64,000 bases of DNA from positions 34,427,401 through 34,491,400 of the forward strand of contig CM049317.1 of assembly GCA_026874595.1 (NCBI GenBank), read 5' to 3'. Below, piece after piece: positions 51,170 to 63,100 of the stretch (positions are counted from its first letter, which is position 1; each line of letters starts with the position of its first letter). The position numbers were made by a program, and so were the translations under genes. The notes beneath the pieces are model-generated. The model did not search any database. It was not told where the DNA came from and saw only the letters and a list, made by a program, of their open reading frames with translations. The stretch comes from Sipunculus nudus (lineage: Eukaryota > Annelida > Sipuncula > Golfingiida > Sipunculidae).

Positions 51170-51510
51170 CATTCGAACCTCTCATGAATCTGCATTAGAA
51201 TCCTTTTATTTAGCAGCTTGAGTAAAGTTGCGAACAGGCAAACAAGCTGAATAATCAAACAACCAACCTATCAATTAACCATGCTAAAATAACTGCAGGC
51301 TAAAGTTTTAATATAGTAAGCATACCAGTCTAACTAGCGACATTGCCCCAGGTGAAGCGTACACGACATTTAATAAGTATGAATACAGATAAGTTTTGGT
51401 TAGAGAGACATATAAACCAATATAAAATATGCATTTCACATGGAGGTCATTCAAACCCTTGGCTAAAAACACGTTAAACTTAAGCTGAAATGAAGCATAT
51501 ATATATTATT
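51170..51510 (+). repeat. Duplicated flank, copy 2, probably the 3' UTR of the matrix gene
   Basis: Diverged copy of 50450-50790. It ends next to a (TTA)9 tract (51503-51528) and lies within about 400 nt of the stop codon of the minus-strand matrix gene. Confidence 0.9.
51205..51210 (-). promoter_or_regulatory. Candidate polyadenylation signal for the TSP1/vWA gene
   Basis: AATAAA on the minus strand, about 370 nt after the stop at 51578. It is within the duplicated flank, so copy 1 carries an equivalent motif. Confidence 0.4.
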
Positions 51511-51577
51511 ATTATTATTATTATTATTAATATTCTGAAACACCGGTTTTGAGAAGCGTTTCGCCATGAAATCCTTC

Positions 51578-52476
51578 TTATCCAGATTTCTTCGTCTTGG
51601 GCTTGCGACTGCTTCGGGTTTTGCTACTTTTCTTATCATTTTTCTTCTCCTTTGCTTTATCCTTTTTAGCTTTGCTTTCTTTTTTGCTACTTTTGTCATC
51701 CTTTTTCTTCTTTTTCTCTTCCTCACTGTCAACCTTGCCTTTCGATGCTTTTTTATCTGTCTTCTTCTTTCCTTTAGGTCTCTTTTTAGATCCGCTGCTC
51801 TCACCCTTTCCTTTTCGACTTCCCTCTTTGTTTCCTTTTTCTTTTTCCTTCTTTTCTACAGACTTGTCCTTTGAGCCACCACTTTCTTCATCGCTGGAAC
51901 GATCTTTGCTATCTGGGTCATCCTCTGATGAAGATTCTGGGTCAGAGTCGTCGACTTTCTGGCGGCGACACTTTGAGTCACCTTTACCCCAATCCTCTTG
52001 GCAACAATCATTGTCGGAAAGTCTTCCCAACGGTTCCTGAAGGTGGTATCCCCATCTCCATACTGCGCTTGAGTCGGGGCTACCCTGACGGCAGGCACAG
52101 CCACATTGAAAACCTCGACATATATATCTGTGATGTCCTTGACGGTGATGCTGCCCGCGGTCTTCTTCAGAAGATTCCTCAGAGCTCCCGTCACTCTCTT
52201 GTGACTCTCCGCTGTCATTCTTTGTCTCTTTAGATTGAATTTTGTTTTTTCTTTCTTCCCTGCTTCCATTGTCCTTTTTGGATTTACTCTCACTGCTCTC
52301 GTCACTCTCTTTTGACTCTCCGCTGTCACTCTTCGTGTCTTTAGATTGATTTTTATTTTTTCTTCCTTCCCCGCTTCCACTGTCCTTTTTGGATTTACTC
52401 TCACTGCTTCCGGAATCTTTACTGTCACTGTCTTTCTCCCAGGAGCGATCACTTCCTTGGCGTCTGTCCATACAGT
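51578..52476 (-). CDS. Terminal exon: Ser/Lys/Glu-rich tail with cysteine-rich insert
   Basis: 899 nt, opening [10 protein letters not shown] after a TTCCCTCAG acceptor and ending KPKTKKSG-stop. A tandem pair of about 39 residues ([14 protein letters not shown]... and [14 protein letters not shown]...) is followed by a non-repetitive insert at about 51963-52150. Seven cysteines there fall in [19 protein letters not shown] and SKCRRQ. An acidic-serine segment and a lysine-rich end follow. The flanks share one frame, so I keep the insert in that frame. A second frame across the insert is also open and reads like ordinary protein ([19 protein letters not shown]). Confidence 0.82.
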
Positions 52477-52482
52477 CTGAGG

Positions 52483-52540
<58 letters not shown>

Positions 52541-52580
52541 GAACATGAATACACAGAAAAGTCTCATCTCTCTCTCTCTC

Positions 52581-52627
<47 letters not shown>

Positions 52628-54135
52628 CATTTTGATTTCATTATCTCGTCTTTTTCTTTATATAATTTACATTTTTAATATTAAACAAATTGTATTTTCA
52701 TACAATTTTCCGTGCGATATGTTTCTATATGTAGCACATTAACAACAGGATTCCTTTATATCAAAGAAAAATATTGAACCATGCCGTTTTCAGTATTGTA
52801 CAGAGTTAACAGAATTGGATTCCAATAAAGGTCAAGCTCTTTTTCAACAAAGGAAAAATATTTGATGCATCGAATTCCTAATAAGCTTTGTTGACTAAAT
52901 ATGATATTTTTCACGTTTAAAATACATTCAAATAATTATATTTTAAGTATGTATACCTACCCTCGTTGCATGTCAGATTGGCAATTTCTGCGATCTGTGC
53001 AGCAATCTCCGTTATGTTTTCAAGTGAATAGACCAGGAAATTGTCAAAAGCAATCTCCCCCAGTTTTGTCCGGTTATAATCGGTTGTCGCACCAACTGCT
53101 ATGATGTAAATACCAGCATCCTTTGCCTTCTGAGCTTCAACAATGGTGTTATTTGGCTCGATGTTGCTGTCGCTGTCTGTGATGACCACACATACCTTGG
53201 GGATCCCCCTTCTGCCACCGCCTGATGAACCACTGAACAGACCTCTTCTCATGAGTCTCAGCGCCTCCTGGGTGTTGGTTGCCCCGGCTTCGTACGGCAC
53301 TGACTGGATATCACTTATCAATTCATCTCTTTCTGTGTACACATTTAAGTCGAAAATAATCGAAGCCCACGTCGAAAACCGGATCATGGCTACATTGGTG
53401 CCGTTAACAGAGACATCTAGCTGGTACAGAAGGTCGGACACATTGCTCTTTATAAATTCCCACTGGTCTTCTCCAATGGACGACGACGAATCCATAACTA
53501 GAGCTAAATCAACGCGGTAACCACATGGTCCAACTGTAAACAGAAGGAAAAGATCGAACACTTAAACGATATTAAGAAGAGACAATGAGAACCACAAACA
53601 AAATATAAATATACATACATTAAACCCTCTAAATTACGACCGCCAACGAGGCCTCGATAAAGTGGTCGCATTTTCGAAGTGTTCGTCTGAGTGAAGTCTA
53701 ATTTAAAGGGGGGATTGGGACCGTGAATAAGTGGTCGTTATTTTGAGATGGTCGCTAAACCGAGGTGGTCGTTATGCGAGGTTTCACTGTATACACCTCG
53801 TTAAACATGCAAAACAGCAGGTATCAGAATTCTTTTATTTTTTAAATACGTATAAATAAATAGACAACAAAAAATCTACCTGGACACGGATCCGTGTTAC
53901 ATGATTCAAGTTCGCACGCAGGACCGTCACAGGTAAATCCTCGCATACAGTCCCGTCCTCTTATTCGTTGGCCATGGTTGCAATCTTTTGAGCAAGCACT
54001 CCAGTTTCCCCACTCCATCCAACCTTTTTATACAATGAGAGCACTGTGAACATGGGGTGCATAGGTTAAACTTTAAATCTGACATATAAGAAAAATTTGC
54101 CCAATAAATTTACTTGATTTGCTTTACCATACAAG

Positions 54136-54192
<57 letters not shown>

Positions 54193-57100
54193 TTCAAAAC
54201 AAAACATAAGGTTTTATCTTCTTGAGAATCAAATATATATTAGTATATTAAAATTAATATTAAAAGGTAAATTGGTCTATTGGAAATTTAAAACTGAAAT
54301 CTATTCCCATCAGAAAAAAATTGTTATAGTAATTTCTTAAAAGGTATAGATAGATTGAAAAATAAATAAGTTAAGTTCGATAAATTGTAAATTATTATGC
54401 TATTTTTATTAACACTTCTAAAAGGTGTCATGGCATTTTGCCGGGCCTCCGGGTCTCTCCTTACTCAATATGACATTCATTAAAAAGGCGTGACTTAGTA
54501 ATGAGCATATAAACATAAAGAAATCCATGCACATCATTAAAGCTACAGAAGGAAACTTTAATTATAAGAACTAAACTATTAAATTTATCGGTGATGTATT
54601 CCGCTGTACTTACCCCCTTCCTTCTCAACAGCTTGACACGTCAGCTCCGATACCTCACCGGCGATACTAGCCAGGGTGCTGAAGTTTGAGGCAAGCACCA
54701 CCGCGTCGGGATCGGACGCTATTCCTCTCAGTTCTGCCTCATTCACCCCCTCCGTGATCCCGATGACGATGACAGTCGCGTTACTCTCTTGTTTCAGTTT
54801 GTTCGCTTCCGGGATGGTGTTTTCCTGTTGGACCGTACTGACACCGTCCGTTATGACGACTACTATTTTCGGGACATCTGATCGCATACCCCCAGCTTCT
54901 GTTAGCACCATTTCTCGGGCTACTGCTAATCCCCCTTGAGTGTTAGTTCGCCCAACCCTATACGGCAAACTGGATATTGCGTGCATCATTAAGGTTTTAT
55001 TGAAATAAGTATCAAGGTCGAATTCTAGCCTCGCGTCCTCGCTGAACGTTACCACAGACAGCCGGGTCTTGTTCTCGGCAATATCGAGGAGCTTAGCAGC
55101 CGTGGCCACAAAAGCCCTCACGTAGAACCAGTTCTCCAGACCAATGGAGGAAGAGGAATCCACCACGAAGACAATGTCTGCTCTGCCTTCGCACCCTTTT
55201 TCCAGATCTGTGAACAATGGAGAGATCAATGTTGTAAACTATTCTTTAAGTGAATTAAAAAAAAAGAAAACCATAAAATCCGCTCAGGTCGCCTGAGGAA
55301 TGGTAACCATCTTTATGTATACCGCCAGTAATTTTTAAATATAAACTTTGCGATAACTGTATACCATGCCGTCCTCGAAAGCAGTGGTGGTAATAGGGAT
55401 TGACCCACGGACACCGAGATGTCTTTACATAGAAGATGACTGTATCAAATTATTGAAGAATAAAATGTTGAAATTTCTGGTTTTTACTCTACAACTATGT
55501 GCAATTAAGCTTCTGGATTTAATTAAACAGTTTTCCGAAAACGTTTTCATACATTAGCTTCATGTATTATAGCTTAGGGCACAGCTTCACTTAAGTTTGT
55601 ATGTTCAACTAAAATGACATTAAATGTGTAATAATTTAATTATATCATAATTAATTTTAAAGATATAATAAAAAATCAATTCACAAAAAAGTTTAGGAAT
55701 TATAAGTAATGTCATTTTGAGTAAGCATTTAGATTAAAACGAAATTCAAACAAATACAGATTGTGGGCTTCGTTTGAGAAAAAAATAGCCAAAGCATTAA
55801 GAAGCATTTTTATCTTGTAAAAGTGTATGACAAAATATATTTTCTGTCTTCAAAAGGACTACTAATTTGAGGTCATCGAAAATCTTCTCGATTTTATTAA
55901 AGTTTGTGCAAAAAGCTGGTGGAGCATTTACATGGGATCTTTTCCTCTATTTATTTACATTACAAACTGCAAATTTGTTTTAGGTAAAGATGTACTTTTA
56001 AAAATGATTGAAAAATCCATGAAATAAGCATTAAAAAGGGTACAAGTAGAACAGACAGTTGACGAGAAAGGTATTTCTGAATTCTAATCTGATGCATGTC
56101 TTAAATGTATATCGACATTTTCTATGTTAGATGAATGGCCTAAAATGAATGATTCTCCAGTATGAACTGATTTTATTCTTTAAGCTCTGCTGACCTTCAT
56201 TCTGACTTAGTATAGGCATCGTCCTTTAGGTGCTTAAACAACAAGCACCTACACTTCCCATATCTACAAATATTCCTTGACATCCGAAAATAGTCACGGA
56301 TTTATATTCTATTTGAGAAGAGAAAATATACGCGCCTTAAATCAGAAACAATGTTCAAAAGTGATTAAAAACTATTTGGCATCCGTGAATTTGGAGTCAA
56401 GACAAGATGCATGGAAAGGTCTGGCTCGTCTAGTTTAAAAAATTGGCTCAACCAGTCTTTCAGAACTTTAACTAAACGTAACACACCATTTATTGACGTT
56501 TTAGTCAATTAAATATATTAAGGGCATCTCTTGCAGTAGGTTTCGAATAAATGCGTTGCAATTTACAGTAGCTATTTTTTTTATTATGTCCAACGGTGAA
56601 AGACCTACAAAAGGATTCACCCTAGTAACTAATCACAATATCAAAACGAAGCTCAGTTGATAAAATTGCTAATTTAAAGCCAGCTCACGTTTATAAATCA
56701 TGCCTTACAACAATGATACAATCCAACAAAAATTGCGCCCGGGCATCTGCGAGTTGCGCACATCTGACTTAGATTTAAACTAGTCGTTTATCATTTTCTT
56801 TCTGCATGTTAGATATGATATTTTGGAATATTTTTATCATTTAGATTCACATCTGATAAAATTTGAAAAAAAAACACAAAAAGAACAGATACAATTCCAC
56901 ACTCAGTCACATCGACAAACAGAAAACAATCCGGAGGCGCCGCAAAAAAAAAAACTGAGAAATCTGAGTATTTTGTTCAATACCCAAACAGTGCTAGTGT
57001 AAGACAAATGTAGGTAAGATCTTATTGAGACTTTTAGCCAAACGTTTTCAAAAGAATCAACAAATCATTAAATCTTTTAAAAAAACTAGAACATTAGCTA

Positions 57101-60100
57101 TAGTTGTATGAAGAACATTATGTCAATAATCAAGACGCAAGAATATAATGACAAAGATGACAAAACGAATGCGAAATTATGAAACTGCCGCGCCAAATCT
57201 GAATTAAACGGATAATGCTTAGCTACAACGAATGTCTACCAGGCGGACGAACACAGCAAAATTAATTCAGTGAAAACCTACGTTGGCATGATAGAAAATT
57301 GGTCATAAAGAAAGTCTTCCTCCAGGCACATTAACAGAGATTAATTATTCACCAATATTTCCTAGATAATCAGTTATAAAAAGCTGTGTTATAGAATATA
57401 GATCACATCCAGTGAAAACTCTCAAAACACTTACCGCCACAAAGCGTGGTGATACAATTCTGATATTTTTCAGTGACATTTCCAGGACACTTATAGGCTC
57501 TGTCAGGTATAGGTCGACATTCTCTCGTACTTCTCTGAGTTCCCCATCCACATTCCTCTGAACACAGACCCCAGGGACCCCATGACTGCCACGAACCTAT
57601 GGATAAATACAGAAGCACATGCAAGAGGAAAGCATGTGATCCATTTACAAATAAGAAAATTGAAAATTACTAGTTATTTATCGCCCGATAATGCACTGAG
57701 GTTTCAGATTTAATAACGGATAAAATGTCCCATATAAAAACACCTTTCATGGTTTCAAATCAATTTGAACTAATAGGGTATCACAAATTTTCTCCCCCTT
57801 ATTGAAATTTAGCCAATGTTTCAAATTTATTGACATTATATGTCTTTGGTTTTCTGAACGTACGACTTTTGGACAGTCACCACCAGTCCACATATCATTA
57901 TTCCTACTTCTGAGATTACAGTACGAGGACGGATCCAGGCTAACCATTTTGTTCAAGGCATTAATATCCTAAACACACAACTCCAGGAAGGTGACATTTT
58001 CTTTAAGTAATATGTAGTAACATTTTCTTGTTATTTCCAGTTTATTTCCATCATATGACATTGGGTTTCTACAGACATCCACTTCACATGATCTCATGAT
58101 TCTTGAGACGTTTAAATGCCATTATGATCATGTGACCACGTAGATACCCCTGCCACATGTAAACAAAACTGTCCACCAGAGGTCACTATTACTAGGTAAT
58201 TTGCAGAGTAAGCATATTGTGGTTGGCCACTTGTGGAGATTGATTGAAAAAAAAACATCCACGATTTCCTGATATATAAAGTACATTTAGTATCACCTCA
58301 GCTTCTACAGGTTTAGGCATTGAAAGAAAATTCGCCAGTCCCAGGTCGATGACTTACTTCTGAAATGAAACGTATGGTATAAAAAACGATAACTTGTCCA
58401 CTCACTTAAACAGAATTTGGCATCAGGAACACAGCTCTTTGTTTCGGACAAGGGTTGATTACAGACACTAGGACAACTTCTGCTTCTTATCCTGTATCCA
58501 TGTGTGCTGCATCCGTAGCACGTAGACGTCCACGTACGCCACTCTCCAGGAGTACCTGCAAGAAATGATGACCGTATATCAATTAGCAGAAATTGTTATA
58601 TTTTTTACATGTTTGCCTCTGTTAGGAAGGTATGCGTTTTTCCCGTTCGTGTGTGTTTGTATGCGTGTTTTTGTGTTTGTTCACAACACATCCATCGGAA
58701 TCATGAACGGGATCCATGAACTTTCCAGGGCACCTCGGGAAGAAGCTTAGGAATGATCGATTATATTTTGCGTTGGTCCAGCTCATGATCTGTATCCAGG
58801 AAGAACTTTCAGGAATATTCGCAAATGTGCAGTTACATACGCCGATTGAACATGGGAATATGGACCGAATAAATGAATATACTTATTGGAGAACATATGC
58901 AGCTATGAACCTGATAATATGGGTCAATACATGAATGAAAGCACGGGTTGCGGAGTACCCCACACTACAGACCGCCCACATGGCGGAGGCCTGCATTCCA
59001 GAGAGTGCATATTTCTCGTTTCACACGGGTTCACGTGTTTCTTCAGGTTCTAGCTCGTCATGATATGAGCCTTCTGTTAACCCCTGGTTCTTAAAACACG
59101 TCATTTATTTGTCCCCCTTTTGTGATGTTTAATTATAGGAAAATGGTCCAAACTTAATGCTGCAGCAATAAATGAAATTAACCATGAGCAATGAGTGTTC
59201 ATGTACCCTTCAATACAATAAGTATCGAGTAATTCTGCACTACAGATAAATTATTTCTGGAAATTTAGAATACGTAGTTCATGCGCATGGTAAATTCTCT
59301 GTTTATTTTGGAAAGGTAAGTGAATGAAATCGGATAATTGGGCTGGTAAGCCTACTCGAGTCGTGATACAAGTATCAAGTAATATCGAGAATGTATTCCT
59401 ATGGTCTTGCATCAGGTTGCATTCATATTGTGATAAACGGCTAAAAAAAGTCTAAGAATGATGAAAATTTACACAATAGTCTACATGTGAGCCCACAACC
59501 TAAACTGAAACACCGTCTCCATGGACACGGGTCATTTCCTGTATCGCCTTCAAGCTACCTGCGTCCTGTAACCCGTGCGAGCCATCCTTGTGTTCATGCG
59601 GTTATAAATTCAACAAACATGCCGAGGGGTTCAGCCAATGTGCTGGGTTAAAACGGAATTTTTCTCACTTATGTTCGGTATCATTAGAAATTACACCAAA
59701 AAATGCTAACGATTGGTCTGGCTTATGTTGATTGACACTGTACCTGCAGGCCATGAAGCGTTTGTCAGAAATGGCGAAAATATTTACATCTTCATAAGGC
59801 CTTATAATGCGTTCCTCAGACTTAGATGTAACGACATTCTGGCGCCAGTAATCTGGTCGTAATGCCAGAGGGTCGATATGACGCTACATGGAAGGTGGGA
59901 TTGGCTGCCTAAATACCTGATGGGCAAATAGTTCCTATGTGTGCACATTTACATAACCACTTCACATTTTTATTATTAATTTATGTTTATTCATTTGTCT
60001 AGATTATTTACAACATAATTTAATTTGTCATTTGTGCACGAATGCAACTGGGTAAATGAGACGAAAAAAATTGAATGTCCACATGGCGGAGGCTTGCATT

Positions 60101-63100
60101 CCTTGGAATGTATATTTCTAGTTTTATCATATATAAGACAGTGCTCACCACACGGGTCCACCAGGCAGTTCTCGGTGTCAGTACTGTTGCCTTCGCAGTT
60201 ACCGTTGGACGTTCTGATGGTGCCGTAAAAACACCAACGATGGCGCGTACGCGTCCCTGGCTGGGCACACCTACTGCAGCCAGACCAGCCGTACCAGGTA
60301 CCCCAGGATGCTGAAAAAAAGAACAGAAATGACGACGTTCGTCCGATCACAACTACATGTTGGTGTTACTGTGAGTACGGCCCTTAATCATGTGATTACG
60401 GGCCCTGCATCACGGCCATGAACTATGAAAACATTATTTGCGCCGGAGGAAATGTTTTGGATTCCGAAACCTCCGTTCGTATATTTCTATAACTTGAAGA
60501 AAATTGAAATTTAAAAATAACTATCAGTCGCTTCCCAAATGAATTGGGTTGCGAACGTCTCTATATGAAAAAACGCCCGTTGCTAGTCAGATAAAAGTAA
60601 TATCCCAACAGCCTGGTCCACTGCGCCGGGATATCCAGTTATATCTCAATCACCACACATTACCTGTTTATTCTTTTGTACTCTAAAACCAGACCAGTTT
60701 AATTTAATTTCAAAGCGATGGATGGCACTATATAGGATTAGCTTGGTTACGTCAATGGTAATATAACCCACATTGTTCTAATGCTTATGAATCAACAATA
60801 CGTGCGCAGATGTACACATTGGTGATAGAGGTTCGGACCTGACCGCAATAAATGGCTTGACCGGACCGGTAACACAAGATACCTAACCCTCCGTTAAATT
60901 TTAAGGTTTCAGCAATCGTTGAATTGCTTTCATGCAAAATGTTTGAGCCCACAACCCTTGTTTTGAACGATAAGCTTGTGTCTGTATGTAGGTTATAGGT
61001 TAATGGTCCTTAACCACAGTAAATGTACTAGAATTTTGTTTCGAGCAAGATCTATTGAGTTTGGACACACAATTTCATGGTCTATAAAGGAGACTGGAGG
61101 GGCCAGCTTGTTTATTTAGTTGTTATAACTATTTTTTTCACCGTTTATAATTTAATTTTTATTTATAACAATAAATAATCAATTATAATTATAATAAAAT
61201 AATTGGACCGGACCCCTTGGACCGGTCCACCATTAGGGACCGCATACACCCTGGTGGTCCGGTCTGCTCTTCTAATCGGTGATTGTAAATGTGAATGTGA
61301 TTAGGTGTATACCACTAATCACTTCCATACCTACTTTTATGTAGGCCCTTATGGCTAGGGCTGGTTGGGCCAAATTCTGTTGAGTTAATGAAGTGCATTA
61401 TTGTATACTTCTGTGAGTCCGTTGTAAATGTTTATTAACAGCCTTAAAGGCGATGCGCTTAGAGTATCTGGCTATTTTTCCACAATCGGTCTGACAGTGA
61501 TTTTCGTAAACCAAAACAAAATATCTGGCCTTGGTTAAAGTGAATTTTCATCACGCCTCGGAAAGTCTAGGAGGTTAAAAGTGTGTTTTATTTCCCGACA
61601 ATGTACCTGTTTATCAACATCAGCCGCCAAAGGTAACTTAAATGTCAGAAATGCGCTTCGGTAGGATTATAAGCTCAATTCGATATGTATCTGTAAAGGG
61701 AAAAATACATAATAATCTGTGATATATTATTTTGTTTAGACCCAGTCCAATTATGGTTTTACTGCGTGTAATGCCTTTATACTACAGAAGTACTGCACAA
61801 CAGACATATGTCACTTTAAATACGTTCTCACTGCTGTGGCCTTTTCGGCGGTGAGCAGTACAGAGTCCGTGTCTTCTTGGACCAAAACAAAAACAAACTA
61901 TGACTGAGTTAAAAATCACTTCCTGTTGCCAATATGCTACAGTTATGTTCTACATATGATACTAATCCCAAGTTGGATGTGTGTAAACTGAACTTCTAGT
62001 AGGGGGCGTACATTGAATGAAAAGATTACCCGTGGGACTGGCCAAAAGTGGTCTTAATTCACTGGTGGTCATATCAGATAGGCCAGTTATAACGAAAGTC
62101 CACAGAATGCAGGTGGTCTTTAAGACAGGTGGCCTTTAAGACAGGTGGTCTTTCAAACAAGTGGTCTTTCAGACAGGTAGTCTTATTAGACAGGTGGTCT
62201 TTTAGACAGGGGGTCTTTAAGATAGGTGGTCTTTCAGATAGGTGGTCTTATTAGACAGGTGGTGTTATTAAACAGGTGGTCTTATTAAACAGAAGGTCTT
62301 ATTAAATAGGTGGTCTTTCAGATAGGTTGTCTTATTACACAGATAGTCTTTCAGGCAGAGTCAACGGTTTATATGTGATGGTCCAGCAGAAGATGCACAT
62401 GTGTATGTAAAATGTGATGGTCTTGTACAGGGCGCAACTGTTAAGTGCATGTTAACTGTGTTACGGAACGCCACCGAGTGCATGTAAATTGTCTTAGGGA
62501 AAGCCATCATGCACATGTAAACAGTGTCAAAGAACGCCATCATGCCAATGAAGACTGTGTGGGAACGCCATCATGTGCATGTAAACTATGTTAGGGAATG
62601 CAAGCGAGTGCATGTAAAATGTGAATATGTTACGGAACGCAGTCATGCGCATGACAATTGTGTTTTTGGACGCCATCATATCCATGTAAACTGTGTTAAG
62701 GAACCCCATGATGCGCATGTAAACTATGTAGGGAACGCCAACATGCACATTTAAATTGTTTTATTGGACGCCAACATACGCTTGTAAATTCTGCTACGTA
62801 ACGCCATCATGCGCATGTACACTGTGTCAACGAACGCCATCATGCGACAGTAAACTCTCTCAGGGAACGCCAACATGCCTATGTAAACTGTGTTAGGGAA
62901 CGTCACAATGTGCATATGAACTGTGAAAGGGAACGTTACCGAATGCATGTAAACTATGTTAGGGAACGCCATCGAGTGCATGTAAATTGTCTCAGGGAAC
63001 GTTATCAAGTGCATGTGAACTGCCATAGGAAACACCAGCATGCGCACGTAAATTGTGTTAGGGGACGCTTTTGCGCATGTAGGGAACCATGTAAGGGAAC

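Noticed and set aside
51566-52233. Plus-strand open frames opposite the charged tail of the right-hand gene
   Set aside because: They are antisense shadows of the S/K/E-rich exon, and the minus frame joins in phase to the vWA exon.
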